Numbered from the stretch's first letter, positions 14,179-22,800 are shown. The stretch is DNA of 22,886 bases from Lentisphaeria bacterium (GCA_017456805.1 JAFTIQ010000023.1:1-22886), one strand, 5' to 3'. Program-made: numbers and translations. Notes: generated by a model from the letters alone, not told the origin.

Positions 14179-17100
14179 TAACTCAACAGTTTCCAAACAC
14201 GGTAGACTTCTGTAATCCCCCAAGCCTGCGCATCACAGCCCCGGGCAAGATGAGGATAATCACCATCCAGAATTTCCGGAAGCTGTCCGACACATCCCTT
14301 ATGGAAAAGAAGTGCCGCAGTGGAAAGGATCGATCGCGCCGTCTGTTTTCCGAAAGAACCGTAGACCATAAAATATGCTTCCGGATAACTGGGAGAGATC
14401 CAGGTCCAGGCAGTCCCGTTGTGATATGCCGGTTTCCGCCGGGTATCTTCATCCCCTTCATACCGTCCGCAATAAGGTCTGCCGGGATTGTTCAGCAGGG
14501 TTCCGCTTCCGGAACAGATGGGCAATTCGTATTGGACAGAAGCATCTGCCAGACTCCGGATCGCTCCGGGGATCAGCAGAGAACTTGCCGCGTCCAGAAT
14601 CGTTTTTCCGATTTCCCGGTCAGTCACCGCGCCAAGAGTAATGGCAAGCAGCTGATTCGGACGCAAATGGTCATCCGCCACCGCAGCTGCGGCAGGGGTT
14701 CCGCTCTTGCAGTGGAGACAATCCGAGAGCCATCCTTTTCCGGGGAGGAGATACAGTTCATGGATCGAACGCTGCACCTGTTCCGCCAATTTTCCATAAA
14801 CGGGATCCGCCTTCTCCAGTGATGCAAGGAAGGATAGTGCAGCAAACCAAAGAGCCTGAATCTCAATGGGATATCCTTCCCGCGGTGTCCCCGCAGGATA
14901 ATTGGTATCCATCCAGGTGAAATGAGGCGGACTGAACACAAGGGCAGATTCAGGATCCATCTTGATCCCGTTGGGCGTTCCGGAACGGATCCCGTCAACC
15001 ACGGATTCCAGCGTTTGACGGAGCGTTGTTCCATCCGGTCTGACAACGGTTTTCAGGAAATCATAACTGTTTTCCGCCTTGCAGAGATCGGAGGCGGCGA
15101 CCAGCAGCCACAGCGGGGCATCGGAAGTATCCCGGTTTCTTGCATCGCTTCCATAAATCACATTGGGAATGGTTCCCTTTTCCGCAAAGGAGGCAAATTG
15201 ACAAAGAATCGCTTTCACATCTTCCCGGAATTCGGGAGCGGCAATCAAACCGCGCGCTGCGATCAAAGTATCTCGGCCCCAATCCAGGAACCAGGGATAA
15301 CCGGCAATCACAGATTTGAATTTTCCGCGTTTGACAATAAAGGCACGAATCGCATCCAGAGCGATCTCTTCCGCGGACCGTGCATGTTTCTTCCGGAAAA
15401 ATTCAGGTGTGATAAACGCTGGCTTTGCCCGTTCAGGCTCTTCCGGGGTGCAGATAGAAGCCGCGATCTGGAACAGTTCGCCCCCGTGAACCGGAATCTC
15501 AAAATATCCGGGACTGAACACATCGGAATGAGGATCCAATCCCCGAGCCGCCTCATTGGGCTGCCATATCATATAATGCCATTCATCCGCACGATGAAAT
15601 GCTCCGGCGGAACTGACCATGGAAAGGATCCGTTCCGGGACAGGTGCAAATTCAAAGCCCCGATCCTTTTCTCTGATACAGCCGCTCCAGATCTTTTCCA
15701 CATACGAAGCCTTGGTGGAACTGTGGAACGAACGGTCCTCCATATCAAACCGGAGGATGAAACGAACAGCAGAATCATCGGAAAGATGATTTTTCTTTCC
15801 TGCACCGGAAAGACGGATCAGGGAGATCCGGCTGATATTTTTTCCGGGATCAAGATTGATTTTCAGAACACAGGAAACATACATCCCGTTCCCTGCGGGG
15901 ATCTTATAGCTCCAAAGCCCGCCGCCGTCTTCTGCTGTCTCAAACGAAACCAGACAGTTGGCGGCGACTTCCTGAGTCCGGGCATGATAGACCATCCACA
16001 TCCGCAACCTCCGCAGCATAACATGCCGGTCCTCGGGATATTCCGTGCTCAGATTTGCCAGCATGATCGCATCGTAACGGGAGCTGACAGCGGGCATATC
16101 CAGACGGAGATGAGTGATCGCACCGCGGCCGTTTGCCTGAAGAAACGTAAGCGGTGTCTTCATGATCTCCTGATGTCCGTAATGATCAATTGCCCAGTTG
16201 ATTTCATTGGCAAGGAAAAGCAGATGCCCCGTCTTCCGGGTCAGTTTCCCTTTGGATTCAAAAATTGCAAATTGCAGTTCAGCGTGTTTGTGTTCCCCTT
16301 CTGCGGGAAGAGGATTGAAAATTGCAAAATGCCGTCCCCGGGAATCCGTCAGGCTGTCATACTGCCGGATGATATGACCATCTGCGGCAAGCCGGACCCG
16401 GAACCTGGCGGGAGAAAGGATCAGAACGAACCGTTTCGGCGGGATCATCACCTCCCGGCGGAGATCTTCCGGAAGCTGAAACACCGTATAGGATTTTTCT
16501 TCGGAATCACCGGTGATCCAATGCAGGAACTCCTCCGGAGAATTCAGCAGGGATGCCGCAAAGATTTCCGGATCTTCCCCTTTCTGCATAACAGGAGTAT
16601 TCCGATAAAAAGAGAGGGTTTTCACAGCCATGTTCTGCGCCTTCTGACGTTCGGTTTTGGAAAGACGTTCTATCAGATGACTTCCGGCATGTTTCATGAT
16701 TTCGGCTTCCACTTCCCGGCAGGTCAGACACAGCACTTCTCCGGGGGCAAGCGTCAGGGAAAGCATATCATCCACCCCTTTGACCAGCATGACTTTCCGC
16801 CCGGTCAGCAAGTCTGACATCGGTTTTCCGGAACAGACATTCCGGACAGCTTTCCAACGGATCGTCACCGGCTGACTGCAATCCAGATTTACTGCGGCAA
16901 GGACCCCGTTCAAACCATCCTGATCGCACCGTTTGATCAAAACCGCATGGGGAGAATTGCAATTCAGAAATTCCATCCGGGATCCGTTGTGGAATGCAGG
17001 ATGCACCTGCAATATGGTGTTCAACTGCCCGATAAATTCCACTTGATTTTCCGGATTTCCCCAGGAAAGCCCGCTGGCTTCATGAACATCGATTTTTTCC

Positions 17101-18452
17101 GTTGCAAACCATTCCACACCATTGGCAAAACCGAATGCTCCATTACTGGAAGCAAGGGCACAAAGACCTGTCCGCATCCGGGCATAAAGGGGAGAAACCG
17201 CCGCCATCCGGGAATTATCATGGGTTTCCGCATAATGAACCATCAAACCATCCCCTTCGCTCTGTTTCCAGGCATATTTCAAATACCCTTCCACCTGATC
17301 CTTGGAATAGTTCTGAAACAGTTCAGAATATGCCCAGTTCATGTTGGCAAAATCCAGAAGCCGGGAGGTCACAGCCGGATCCCCGCCCAGACCTTCCAGA
17401 AGAAAAATCGTATCCGGAAATTCATTGCGGACCTCTGCAATAATATATTCCCACGCAGGAACCGGGATCATGTACCCCGCATCACAGCGGAATCCGTCCA
17501 CACCCCGCTGACACCAGGTCAGGAAGACATTTGCGATATATTTCCAGAGTTCCTTGTTGCTGTAATCCAGTTCTGTCAAATCTGCCCAGATCGTCCCCCA
17601 GGCACCGGGTGAAATAATTGTTCCATCGGATTCCTGTTTCAGCCATTCGGGATGCGTTTCATGGATCTTTGCTGCCCAGCCTGTGTGATTGACGGCGATA
17701 TCAATAAAAATCTTTCCATCCTTGCCGTGAACTGCATCCACCAATTCCAGAAATTGTTCCAGAGGCGTGGCTTTCGTATCAAACTCCGCAAGAGAGGGAT
17801 CCACTGCGGTAAAATCAAGAGAGGCGTAGGGACTGCCGAATCTTCCCATCCGGGCATAAACCGTCGGAGTGGGATTGATGGGCAGAAGATGAAGAATCCG
17901 GCATTGGAGATCATTGAAAATATGATCCAGTTTTCCGATCAGATCCCGGAATGTTCCGGATTTCGGAATGATCGTATACCCCTGATGGTCAAGTTCATGG
18001 ATCTTCTCCGTTTCATCAGGGCGTCTGCTCCTGGTACAATTCGGCCCGAACTGACGGACAAATGCGCAGTAAATGGAGTTGCCGCAGCAGTAATCTGCGG
18101 GGCTGACATTCACATGGACGTTATCGCCGTCAGGCCAGAGAGCATCCTCGGTATCTTCAGGCATGAAAAAGCACTTTGCCTCGAAATGTCCGGCTTCGAT
18201 CAGAGCCAGTTTCAGAGAATATACCCCGTTCCCATCGGAATTCATTGGAATATCATGCCAATCCTGACCGGCAGTTGCCAAGCCTGTCCGGACAAGAGAA
18301 ATCGTTTCAGCCCGGCGCACCGCAGCTTTGCCGATATTCGTCCGGAGAAATGCTTTCCCTTTCCCGTGGACGGTCAATGTGAACTCAAGAATATCACCGC
18401 CATGAAGAAGATGATGAGTTCCGGGCAAGGGTATTTGATGAGGTTTTGACAT
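14178..18452 (-). CDS. Two-domain glycogen debranching enzyme (GH13 + GH133)
   Basis: This 1424-residue protein has a beta-rich N-terminus (about 1-120), then a GH13 alpha-amylase-type barrel (about 125-540). The barrel carries DIAVNH (251-256), the nucleophile D324 in GVDGFRCD, the acid/base E353 in FLLEG, and ETHDNS (409-414). A middle region (about 580-1000) follows, and a C-terminal GH133 amylo-alpha-1,6-glucosidase domain (about 1010-1424) has YPWFLDWGRDT (1052-1062), RNRDTSDAPLW, GYPIEIQALW, YHNGTAWTW and GCDAQAWGITE. This is the layout of eukaryotic debranching enzyme AGL: 4-alpha-glucanotransferase plus alpha-1,6-glucosidase in one chain. Most bacteria instead use GlgX or a lone GH133 enzyme. 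AAGGAG lies 8 bases before the ATG. Cytoplasmic, acting on glycogen limit dextrin. Confidence 0.92.
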   Translation of the reverse strand: MSKPHQIPLPGTHHLLHGGDILEFTLTVHGKGKAFLRTNIGKAAVRRAETISLVRTGLATAGQDWHDIPMNSDGNGVYSLKLALIEAGHFEAKCFFMPEDTEDALWPDGDNVHVNVSPADYCCGNSIYCAFVRQFGPNCTRSRRPDETEKIHELDHQGYTIIPKSGTFRDLIGKLDHIFNDLQCRILHLLPINPTPTVYARMGRFGSPYASLDFTAVDPSLAEFDTKATPLEQFLELVDAVHGKDGKIFIDIAVNHTGWAAKIHETHPEWLKQESDGTIISPGAWGTIWADLTELDYSNKELWKYIANVFLTWCQRGVDGFRCDAGYMIPVPAWEYIIAEVRNEFPDTIFLLEGLGGDPAVTSRLLDFANMNWAYSELFQNYSKDQVEGYLKYAWKQSEGDGLMVHYAETHDNSRMAAVSPLYARMRTGLCALASSNGAFGFANGVEWFATEKIDVHEASGLSWGNPENQVEFIGQLNTILQVHPAFHNGSRMEFLNCNSPHAVLIKRCDQDGLNGVLAAVNLDCSQPVTIRWKAVRNVCSGKPMSDLLTGRKVMLVKGVDDMLSLTLAPGEVLCLTCREVEAEIMKHAGSHLIERLSKTERQKAQNMAVKTLSFYRNTPVMQKGEDPEIFAASLLNSPEEFLHWITGDSEEKSYTVFQLPEDLRREVMIPPKRFVLILSPARFRVRLAADGHIIRQYDSLTDSRGRHFAIFNPLPAEGEHKHAELQFAIFESKGKLTRKTGHLLFLANEINWAIDHYGHQEIMKTPLTFLQANGRGAITHLRLDMPAVSSRYDAIMLANLSTEYPEDRHVMLRRLRMWMVYHARTQEVAANCLVSFETAEDGGGLWSYKIPAGNGMYVSCVLKINLDPGKNISRISLIRLSGAGKKNHLSDDSAVRFILRFDMEDRSFHSSTKASYVEKIWSGCIREKDRGFEFAPVPERILSMVSSAGAFHRADEWHYMIWQPNEAARGLDPHSDVFSPGYFEIPVHGGELFQIAASICTPEEPERAKPAFITPEFFRKKHARSAEEIALDAIRAFIVKRGKFKSVIAGYPWFLDWGRDTLIAARGLIAAPEFREDVKAILCQFASFAEKGTIPNVIYGSDARNRDTSDAPLWLLVAASDLCKAENSYDFLKTVVRPDGTTLRQTLESVVDGIRSGTPNGIKMDPESALVFSPPHFTWMDTNYPAGTPREGYPIEIQALWFAALSFLASLEKADPVYGKLAEQVQRSIHELYLLPGKGWLSDCLHCKSGTPAAAAVADDHLRPNQLLAITLGAVTDREIGKTILDAASSLLIPGAIRSLADASVQYELPICSGSGTLLNNPGRPYCGRYEGDEDTRRKPAYHNGTAWTWISPSYPEAYFMVYGSFGKQTARSILSTAALLFHKGCVGQLPEILDGDYPHLARGCDAQAWGITEVYRVWKLLS

Positions 18453-18466
18453 TTTCCAGCTCCTTG

Positions 18467-19003
18467 TTAACGGATGATCAGTTCCACGGGGGTGCTTTTT
18501 ACATCAATGCTTGTGAGATCCATCACTCCGCGCACTGCATATCTGCCCGGCTTTTTCAATGTGCCGATAAACGAAAGCGGCATTTCCATGATGATCGAAC
18601 TTTTGGGGTCCAGCTCCAGAGGATAGCGGGGAATATCGCCTGTCTGCTCCTTCCGGGGGGAATCTTTCCATGCATCTTCCGGTATTTTGAGGGAGCCGCC
18701 GACTTCCGGACACTCCGCATACTGGATCCGGATATTGTTTTTTTCCAAAATCTTCCACTCAGGAAGATGGATCCTTGTCAATCCGTCATTCAAAAATTGA
18801 AACCTCATCGTGGGTGCGCCCTCGGCAATATAATACTCCCCGCGGGTGGATATCACTTTCAAAACCATATTATGCTGCTGGATCTTCGGAAAAAGCTTTG
18901 CGACGGGAATCTTTTTTTCCGGCTGATTTCCGTCCTCCCCGCATCCGGAAAAGAAGATCAGCGATATCATTAAAAAAACGGTATAGATCAATTTCTGTTT
19001 CAT
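18467..19003 (-). CDS. Small lipoprotein of unknown function
   Basis: This 178-residue protein has a type II signal peptide: a basic MKQK, a hydrophobic stretch to residue 18, and lipobox FSGC with C21 as the lipidated residue, followed by GEDG. The +2 residue is not Asp, so outer-membrane sorting is possible. The mature part has a beta-sandwich look (alternating hydrophobic strands, RYAVRGVMDL near the end), reminiscent of immunoglobulin-like or intracellular-proteinase-inhibitor-type domains, but I do not recognise a family. It is the first gene before the debranching enzyme (14-base gap), under a good promoter at 19040-19068. AGGAG lies about 12 bases before the ATG. Confidence 0.8.
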   Translation of the reverse strand: MKQKLIYTVFLMISLIFFSGCGEDGNQPEKKIPVAKLFPKIQQHNMVLKVISTRGEYYIAEGAPTMRFQFLNDGLTRIHLPEWKILEKNNIRIQYAECPEVGGSLKIPEDAWKDSPRKEQTGDIPRYPLELDPKSSIIMEMPLSFIGTLKKPGRYAVRGVMDLTSIDVKSTPVELIIR

Positions 19004-19039
19004 AAAACAATTCTGCTCCTGCTCTCTGATTTCAAGCGT

Positions 19040-19068
19040 AATTTACTTCCTGTTTTTCTATTCGTCAA
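19040..19068 (-). promoter_or_regulatory. Promoter of the lipoprotein-debranching enzyme operon
   Basis: On the minus strand TTGACG (19068-19063) and TAAATT (19045-19040) have an ideal 17-base spacer. The predicted leader is about 30 bases. It is divergent from the EamA promoter 54 bases away. Confidence 0.6.
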
Positions 19069-19121
19069 GAGCGAAAATTACTTTCTTGATATTTTTTACA
19101 TCTCTTTTCCCGAAAAAGTTC

Positions 19122-19150
19122 TTGAAAACATGCAATTTCCGATATATATT
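19122..19150 (+). promoter_or_regulatory. Promoter of the EamA transporter
   Basis: TTGAAA (19122-19127) and TATATT (19145-19150) have a 17-base spacer. The predicted start lies about 35 bases before the ATG at 19191. An open frame continues upstream to 19086 but would run through this promoter. Confidence 0.6.
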
Positions 19151-19190
19151 ATCGTCTCCCCCGGATATCTGTACAAAAAAAGGATCTTTT

Positions 19191-20108
19191 ATGAGCTGGT
19201 TTGCATTTTTTCTGATCATCACTTCCGCAACGTTTCATGCCACATGGAATCTCCTTGCGAAAAAAAACAAAATGACCCTTCCGTTCCTTTTTGTCCTCTG
19301 CCTGGTCTCCACTCTGACCGTATCCAATGTTTTCTTCTGGACACCGGTCAACTATCTGGAACTTCCCGGAAAATTCTGGCTTTCTTTATGCATCACACTC
19401 ATCGGAGATGCCCTCTATTGGATCGGCTTGATGACCGCTTATAAATTGATGGATATGTCAAGTGCATATCCCATGATGCGCGCCCTGCCGATCCTTCTCA
19501 CCGCCGCGGCAACTTGGATCCTCGGATTCGGTACGTCTCTCTCATGGCTCGCCATTGCAGGTTTCGTGCTGATCTTCCTCGGATGCATGAGTATGCCCCT
19601 TGCAAGTTTCAGTGAATGGAACTGGAAAAGCTATTTCACAAAAAATATGTTCTTTGTTCTCGTGGCGGCAGCAGGTACTACATGGTATACCATCATGGAC
19701 AGTCAGACACAGAAAATTTTGCGCGATGCGGTGGAAAGTGACTCCATTTCCGCTCCGGTGTTATCTCTTTCCTATACTGCAATCCGCGAAGTTATGCTGG
19801 CTCTGCTCATCGGGATCCCGGTTTTCGTCCGCAAAGAAAGCAGATCCCAATTGAAAAATATTTGGACAACTTACCGCTGGTCACCTGTGATCGCCGGGAT
19901 TTCCGGCGCCCTCACCTACGGGCTGGTGCTCATGGCAATGAACTATGTGGATAATGTTTCTTACGTTCAAGTGTTCCGCCAGGTCGGATTATTGATCGGA
20001 ATAGCTGGTGCAGTCATCTTTCTGAAAGAGAAGGTTACCGTGCCGAAAGTCATCGGCGGAATTCTGATCGTCACCGGTTTGATCCTCTCCGTATTGAAAA
20101 TGGAGTAA
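19191..20108 (+). CDS. EamA/DMT-family transporter
   Basis: This 305-residue polytopic protein has about ten hydrophobic segments arranged as two similar halves, the layout of the drug/metabolite transporter (EamA) superfamily. It starts MSWFAFFLIITSATFHATWNLLAKK, a recognisable EamA first helix with the HATWN motif. The second half ends with a helix (VIFLKEKVTVPKVIGGILIVTGLIL) containing the usual FLxExx...GxxLIxxG pattern. AAGGAT lies 7 bases before the chosen ATG. Transcribed alone from 19122-19150. Members export amino acids, nucleotides or drugs; the substrate here is unknown. Confidence 0.87.
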   Translation: MSWFAFFLIITSATFHATWNLLAKKNKMTLPFLFVLCLVSTLTVSNVFFWTPVNYLELPGKFWLSLCITLIGDALYWIGLMTAYKLMDMSSAYPMMRALPILLTAAATWILGFGTSLSWLAIAGFVLIFLGCMSMPLASFSEWNWKSYFTKNMFFVLVAAAGTTWYTIMDSQTQKILRDAVESDSISAPVLSLSYTAIREVMLALLIGIPVFVRKESRSQLKNIWTTYRWSPVIAGISGALTYGLVLMAMNYVDNVSYVQVFRQVGLLIGIAGAVIFLKEKVTVPKVIGGILIVTGLILSVLKME

Positions 20109-20146
20109 GAATAACTTTTTCCCTGTCTGTTTTTTCCTATCTGGAG

Positions 20147-20174
20147 TTGCATTTCCAGCAGATCGTGCTATATT
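20147..20174 (+). promoter_or_regulatory. Promoter of the TIR/FGE gene
   Basis: TTGCAT (20147-20152) and TATATT (20169-20174) are 16 bases apart, giving a leader of roughly 37 bases. TGGAG lies 8 bases before the ATG at 20218. Confidence 0.5.
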
Positions 20175-20217
20175 GCTCAATGTATTACTTTTATGATATC
20201 TTTATGGAGTCGGTTTT

Positions 20218-22779
20218 ATGGCAAAAATTCAATGTAAAATGTGCGGCGGTGAACTCAATCTGCCGGAAAATACTGCAAGCGGTACTTGCGAATATTGCGG
20301 AACGTTGATCACATTCCCGAAAGTCTCCGATGAACGGTTGGAAAATCTTTATAACCGGGCGGAACATTTCCGTAAAATTCATGATTACGGCAAGGCAGTG
20401 CAGGCTTATGAGCAATTTATCACCGCAAACCCGGAAGATTCTGAGGCGTATTGGGGGCTCGTCCTCTCCCGTTATGGAATCGAATATGTGGAGGATCCTG
20501 CAAGTCATGAACGGATCCCGACTTGTCATCGGATGAGTTATGATTCCATTCTTTCCGATGCCGATTATCTTTCTGCGCTGGAACATGCCGGATATGCTGA
20601 ACGGCAGATTTATGAAAATGAAGCCAAACGGATTGCGGAAATCCAGAAGGGAATTCTTGCAATTTCTTCTCAGGAACAGCCTTTTGACGTTTTTATCTGC
20701 TATAAAGAATCCGATGATTATGGACGCCGGACGAAGGATTCTGTCACCGCGCAGGAAATTTATTACGAGTTGACCGATGCCGGATACAAAGTTTTTTTCG
20801 CCCGGGTAACGCTGGAATCCAAACTCGGACAGCAGTATGAACCTTATATTTTTGCGGCATTGAATTCCGCCAAAGTGATGTTGGTTGTGGGCTCGAAAAA
20901 GGAATATTTCGAAGCCGTCTGGGTTCGGAATGAGTGGTCCCGCTATTTGGAGTTGATGAAAAAAGACCGGAAACGTCTGTTGATTCCCTGTTATAAAGAT
21001 ATGGATGCCTACGATATCCCTGATGAATTGTCAATGTTTCAGTCACAGGACATGGGAAAAATTGGTTTTGTGCAGGATGTTTTGCGTGGGATTCAGAAAG
21101 TTTGCAAAAAAGAGGAATCCAAACCGGCTGCTGCGGCACCCGTTTCCAATCCGGGAAACAGCAATGCAAATGCTCTGCTCCGTCGTGCAGAAATCATGAT
21201 TTCCACCGGTGATTTTGAAAATGCGAAATCCTATTTGCAGCGTTTTTTGGATCAGGATCCAGAAAACGGCTGGGGGTATTTCAATCTGATTCTGACAGAG
21301 TTGCAATTGACCGACAGAAAAATGCTGGTGAATTTTCCGAATATCCGGCTTAACTCAAATTTCAAACTTGCAGAACAGTTTGCTGATGATAAATTGAAAG
21401 AACTCCTGAATGAAATCATTCATGAACAGGAGGAAATCAAACGCAAAGCGGAAGAAGAACAGCGGAAAGCGGAAGAGGAACGCCGTCGATGGGAAGAAGA
21501 ACAACGGAAAGCGGAAGAGGAACGCCGTCGGTTGGAAGAAGAAAGACGCGCCCGGAACCGAGCTGTTTCCGAAGCCGCTTATGGACGCATAGTATTGCTT
21601 CGACAGCATTATGATTTAGAATTAGACTTGAATGGTTCCTCCTCACTTGCACAGCGTCTGCAAGGTTGTATTGATCGTGAAAATCATTTGCAATCCAATC
21701 CGGAACTGTCAGAAGCGGAAATCAGCAATATTATCATGACGTCAGAGGCGACGATGGCAGAATGTGGTGATCTTGAGGTGAAAAAGCAATTGCTGGAGCA
21801 GAAACGCAAAAAGCAGACGAAAATTACATTGAGTGTGCTGGGAATAATCGTTCTGATTATAGGAATCATTATGGCTGTCAATTCGTGCCGCGTTGAGGCG
21901 GAACGCAAAGCCAGAGCCGAAATCGAAGCAGCCCGCATTGAGGCGGAAGCAGCCCGCATTGAGGCCGAACGCGAAGCCGAAGCAGCCCGCATTGAGGCGG
22001 AACGGAAACAGCTGAGGGCGCAGCTTGAAGCTTCAGGATTTGAAGCTTTACCGCTTCCTCAGGGAAAGAAACTTGAAATGGTAAAAATCACTGCGGGGAG
22101 TTTTACTATGGGCAGTCCAGCCGGAGAACTTGGACGAGATGAAGATGAAACACAACGTCAAGTAACCTTGACAAAAGATTACTGGCTGGGCAAATATGAA
22201 GTAACGCAGGCACAATGGCAAGCGGTAATGGGAAGCAATCCATCACATTTCAAAGGAGATAATCTTCCGGTAGAAAACGTTTCCTGGCATGATGCGAAAG
22301 AATTTTGCAAAAAGCTTAATGAAATTTATGCGGATAAGCTTCCTGCCGGATATCAGTTCGATCTGCCGACAGAAGCGCAATGGGAATATGCATGTCGTGC
22401 AGGGACGACAACTGCATTAAACAATGGAAAAGATTTGACATCAAGCTATGGCGGATGTGCCAATTTGAATGATGTTGCATGGTATTATCAGAACTCTGGC
22501 GGAAAAACGCATAACGTTGGACAAAAGCGGGCCAATGCTTGGGGACTTTATGATATGCACGGTAACGTATGGGAATGGTGCCGGGATTGGTATGGAGCTT
22601 ATCCCGGTGGATCTGTTACGGATCCAGCAGGTCCGTCGTCGGGCTCGTGCCGCGTTGTACGCGGCGGCAGTTGGTACAGCTACGCGAGCAGCTGTCGGTC
22701 TGCGGATCGGAACTACTACGACCCGTCGCTCCGGAACTACTACGACGGGTTCCGTCTCGCCCTCGCCTCAGTTCAATGA
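20218..22779 (+). CDS. Zinc-ribbon/TIR/coiled-coil/TM/FGE-fold receptor, predicted DGR target
   Basis: This is an 853-residue protein. In order: a zinc ribbon (C6, C9, C24, C27); a TPR-like region (about 40-80); a TIR domain (about 155-295; FDVFICYKESD) with the WVRNE239 motif that matches the catalytic Glu of TIR NADases; a TPR-like helix pair (317-360); a charged coiled coil (400-445); a TM helix (about 536-554); an Ala/Glu-rich coiled coil (558-600); and a formylglycine-generating-enzyme/C-type-lectin fold (618-850). Residues 1-300 resemble a TIR module common in gut bacteria. The FGE domain probably binds ligand rather than making formylglycine, since the first catalytic Cys is S821. The TIR side should be cytoplasmic and the FGE side external. 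The last ~35 codons look like a DGR variable region. A membrane sensor that triggers TIR signalling or NAD loss is inferred. Confidence 0.88.
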   Translation: MAKIQCKMCGGELNLPENTASGTCEYCGTLITFPKVSDERLENLYNRAEHFRKIHDYGKAVQAYEQFITANPEDSEAYWGLVLSRYGIEYVEDPASHERIPTCHRMSYDSILSDADYLSALEHAGYAERQIYENEAKRIAEIQKGILAISSQEQPFDVFICYKESDDYGRRTKDSVTAQEIYYELTDAGYKVFFARVTLESKLGQQYEPYIFAALNSAKVMLVVGSKKEYFEAVWVRNEWSRYLELMKKDRKRLLIPCYKDMDAYDIPDELSMFQSQDMGKIGFVQDVLRGIQKVCKKEESKPAAAAPVSNPGNSNANALLRRAEIMISTGDFENAKSYLQRFLDQDPENGWGYFNLILTELQLTDRKMLVNFPNIRLNSNFKLAEQFADDKLKELLNEIIHEQEEIKRKAEEEQRKAEEERRRWEEEQRKAEEERRRLEEERRARNRAVSEAAYGRIVLLRQHYDLELDLNGSSSLAQRLQGCIDRENHLQSNPELSEAEISNIIMTSEATMAECGDLEVKKQLLEQKRKKQTKITLSVLGIIVLIIGIIMAVNSCRVEAERKARAEIEAARIEAEAARIEAEREAEAARIEAERKQLRAQLEASGFEALPLPQGKKLEMVKITAGSFTMGSPAGELGRDEDETQRQVTLTKDYWLGKYEVTQAQWQAVMGSNPSHFKGDNLPVENVSWHDAKEFCKKLNEIYADKLPAGYQFDLPTEAQWEYACRAGTTTALNNGKDLTSSYGGCANLNDVAWYYQNSGGKTHNVGQKRANAWGLYDMHGNVWEWCRDWYGAYPGGSVTDPAGPSSGSCRVVRGGSWYSYASSCRSADRNYYDPSLRNYYDGFRLALASVQ
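21451..21534 (+). repeat. Two tandem 42-nt repeats in the first coiled coil
   Basis: Units 21451-21492 and 21493-21534 are nearly identical and encode EEEQRKAEEERRR plus W or L. The 14-residue period is two heptads, so slippage could change coil length without breaking the frame. Confidence 0.75.
21928..21998 (+). repeat. Three copies of a 17-nt repeat in the second coiled coil
   Basis: GCAGCCCGCATTGAGGC recurs at 21928-21944, 21949-21965 and 21982-21998, encoding the AARIEAE motif just after the TM helix. The spacings (21 and 33 bases) are multiples of three. Confidence 0.7.
22630..22779 (+). other. Predicted DGR variable region with candidate IMH tail
   Basis: Between W819 and G844 fifteen codons (820-822, 824, 825, 830, 832-835, 838, 840-843) are TAC, AGC, GAC, AAC, CTC or GAT. 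Each can be derived from AAC/AAT by changing adenines only. The codons between them contain no adenine. By hand count, 16 of 17 adenines in 22672-22770 lie in those fifteen codons, and GC is 62/99 against 44/100 at 22081-22180. Adenine-free sequence follows from 22747 to 22769, as expected for the initiation-of-mutagenic-homing (IMH) end. The reverse transcriptase and template repeat lie outside the window, so this is a prediction. Confidence 0.8.
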
Positions 22780-22800
22780 TTTGACATCAAAATCTTTGAG

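Noticed and set aside
14922..16817. 631-codon plus-strand frame
   Set aside because: Antisense shadow of the debranching enzyme; no motif or ribosome site supports it.
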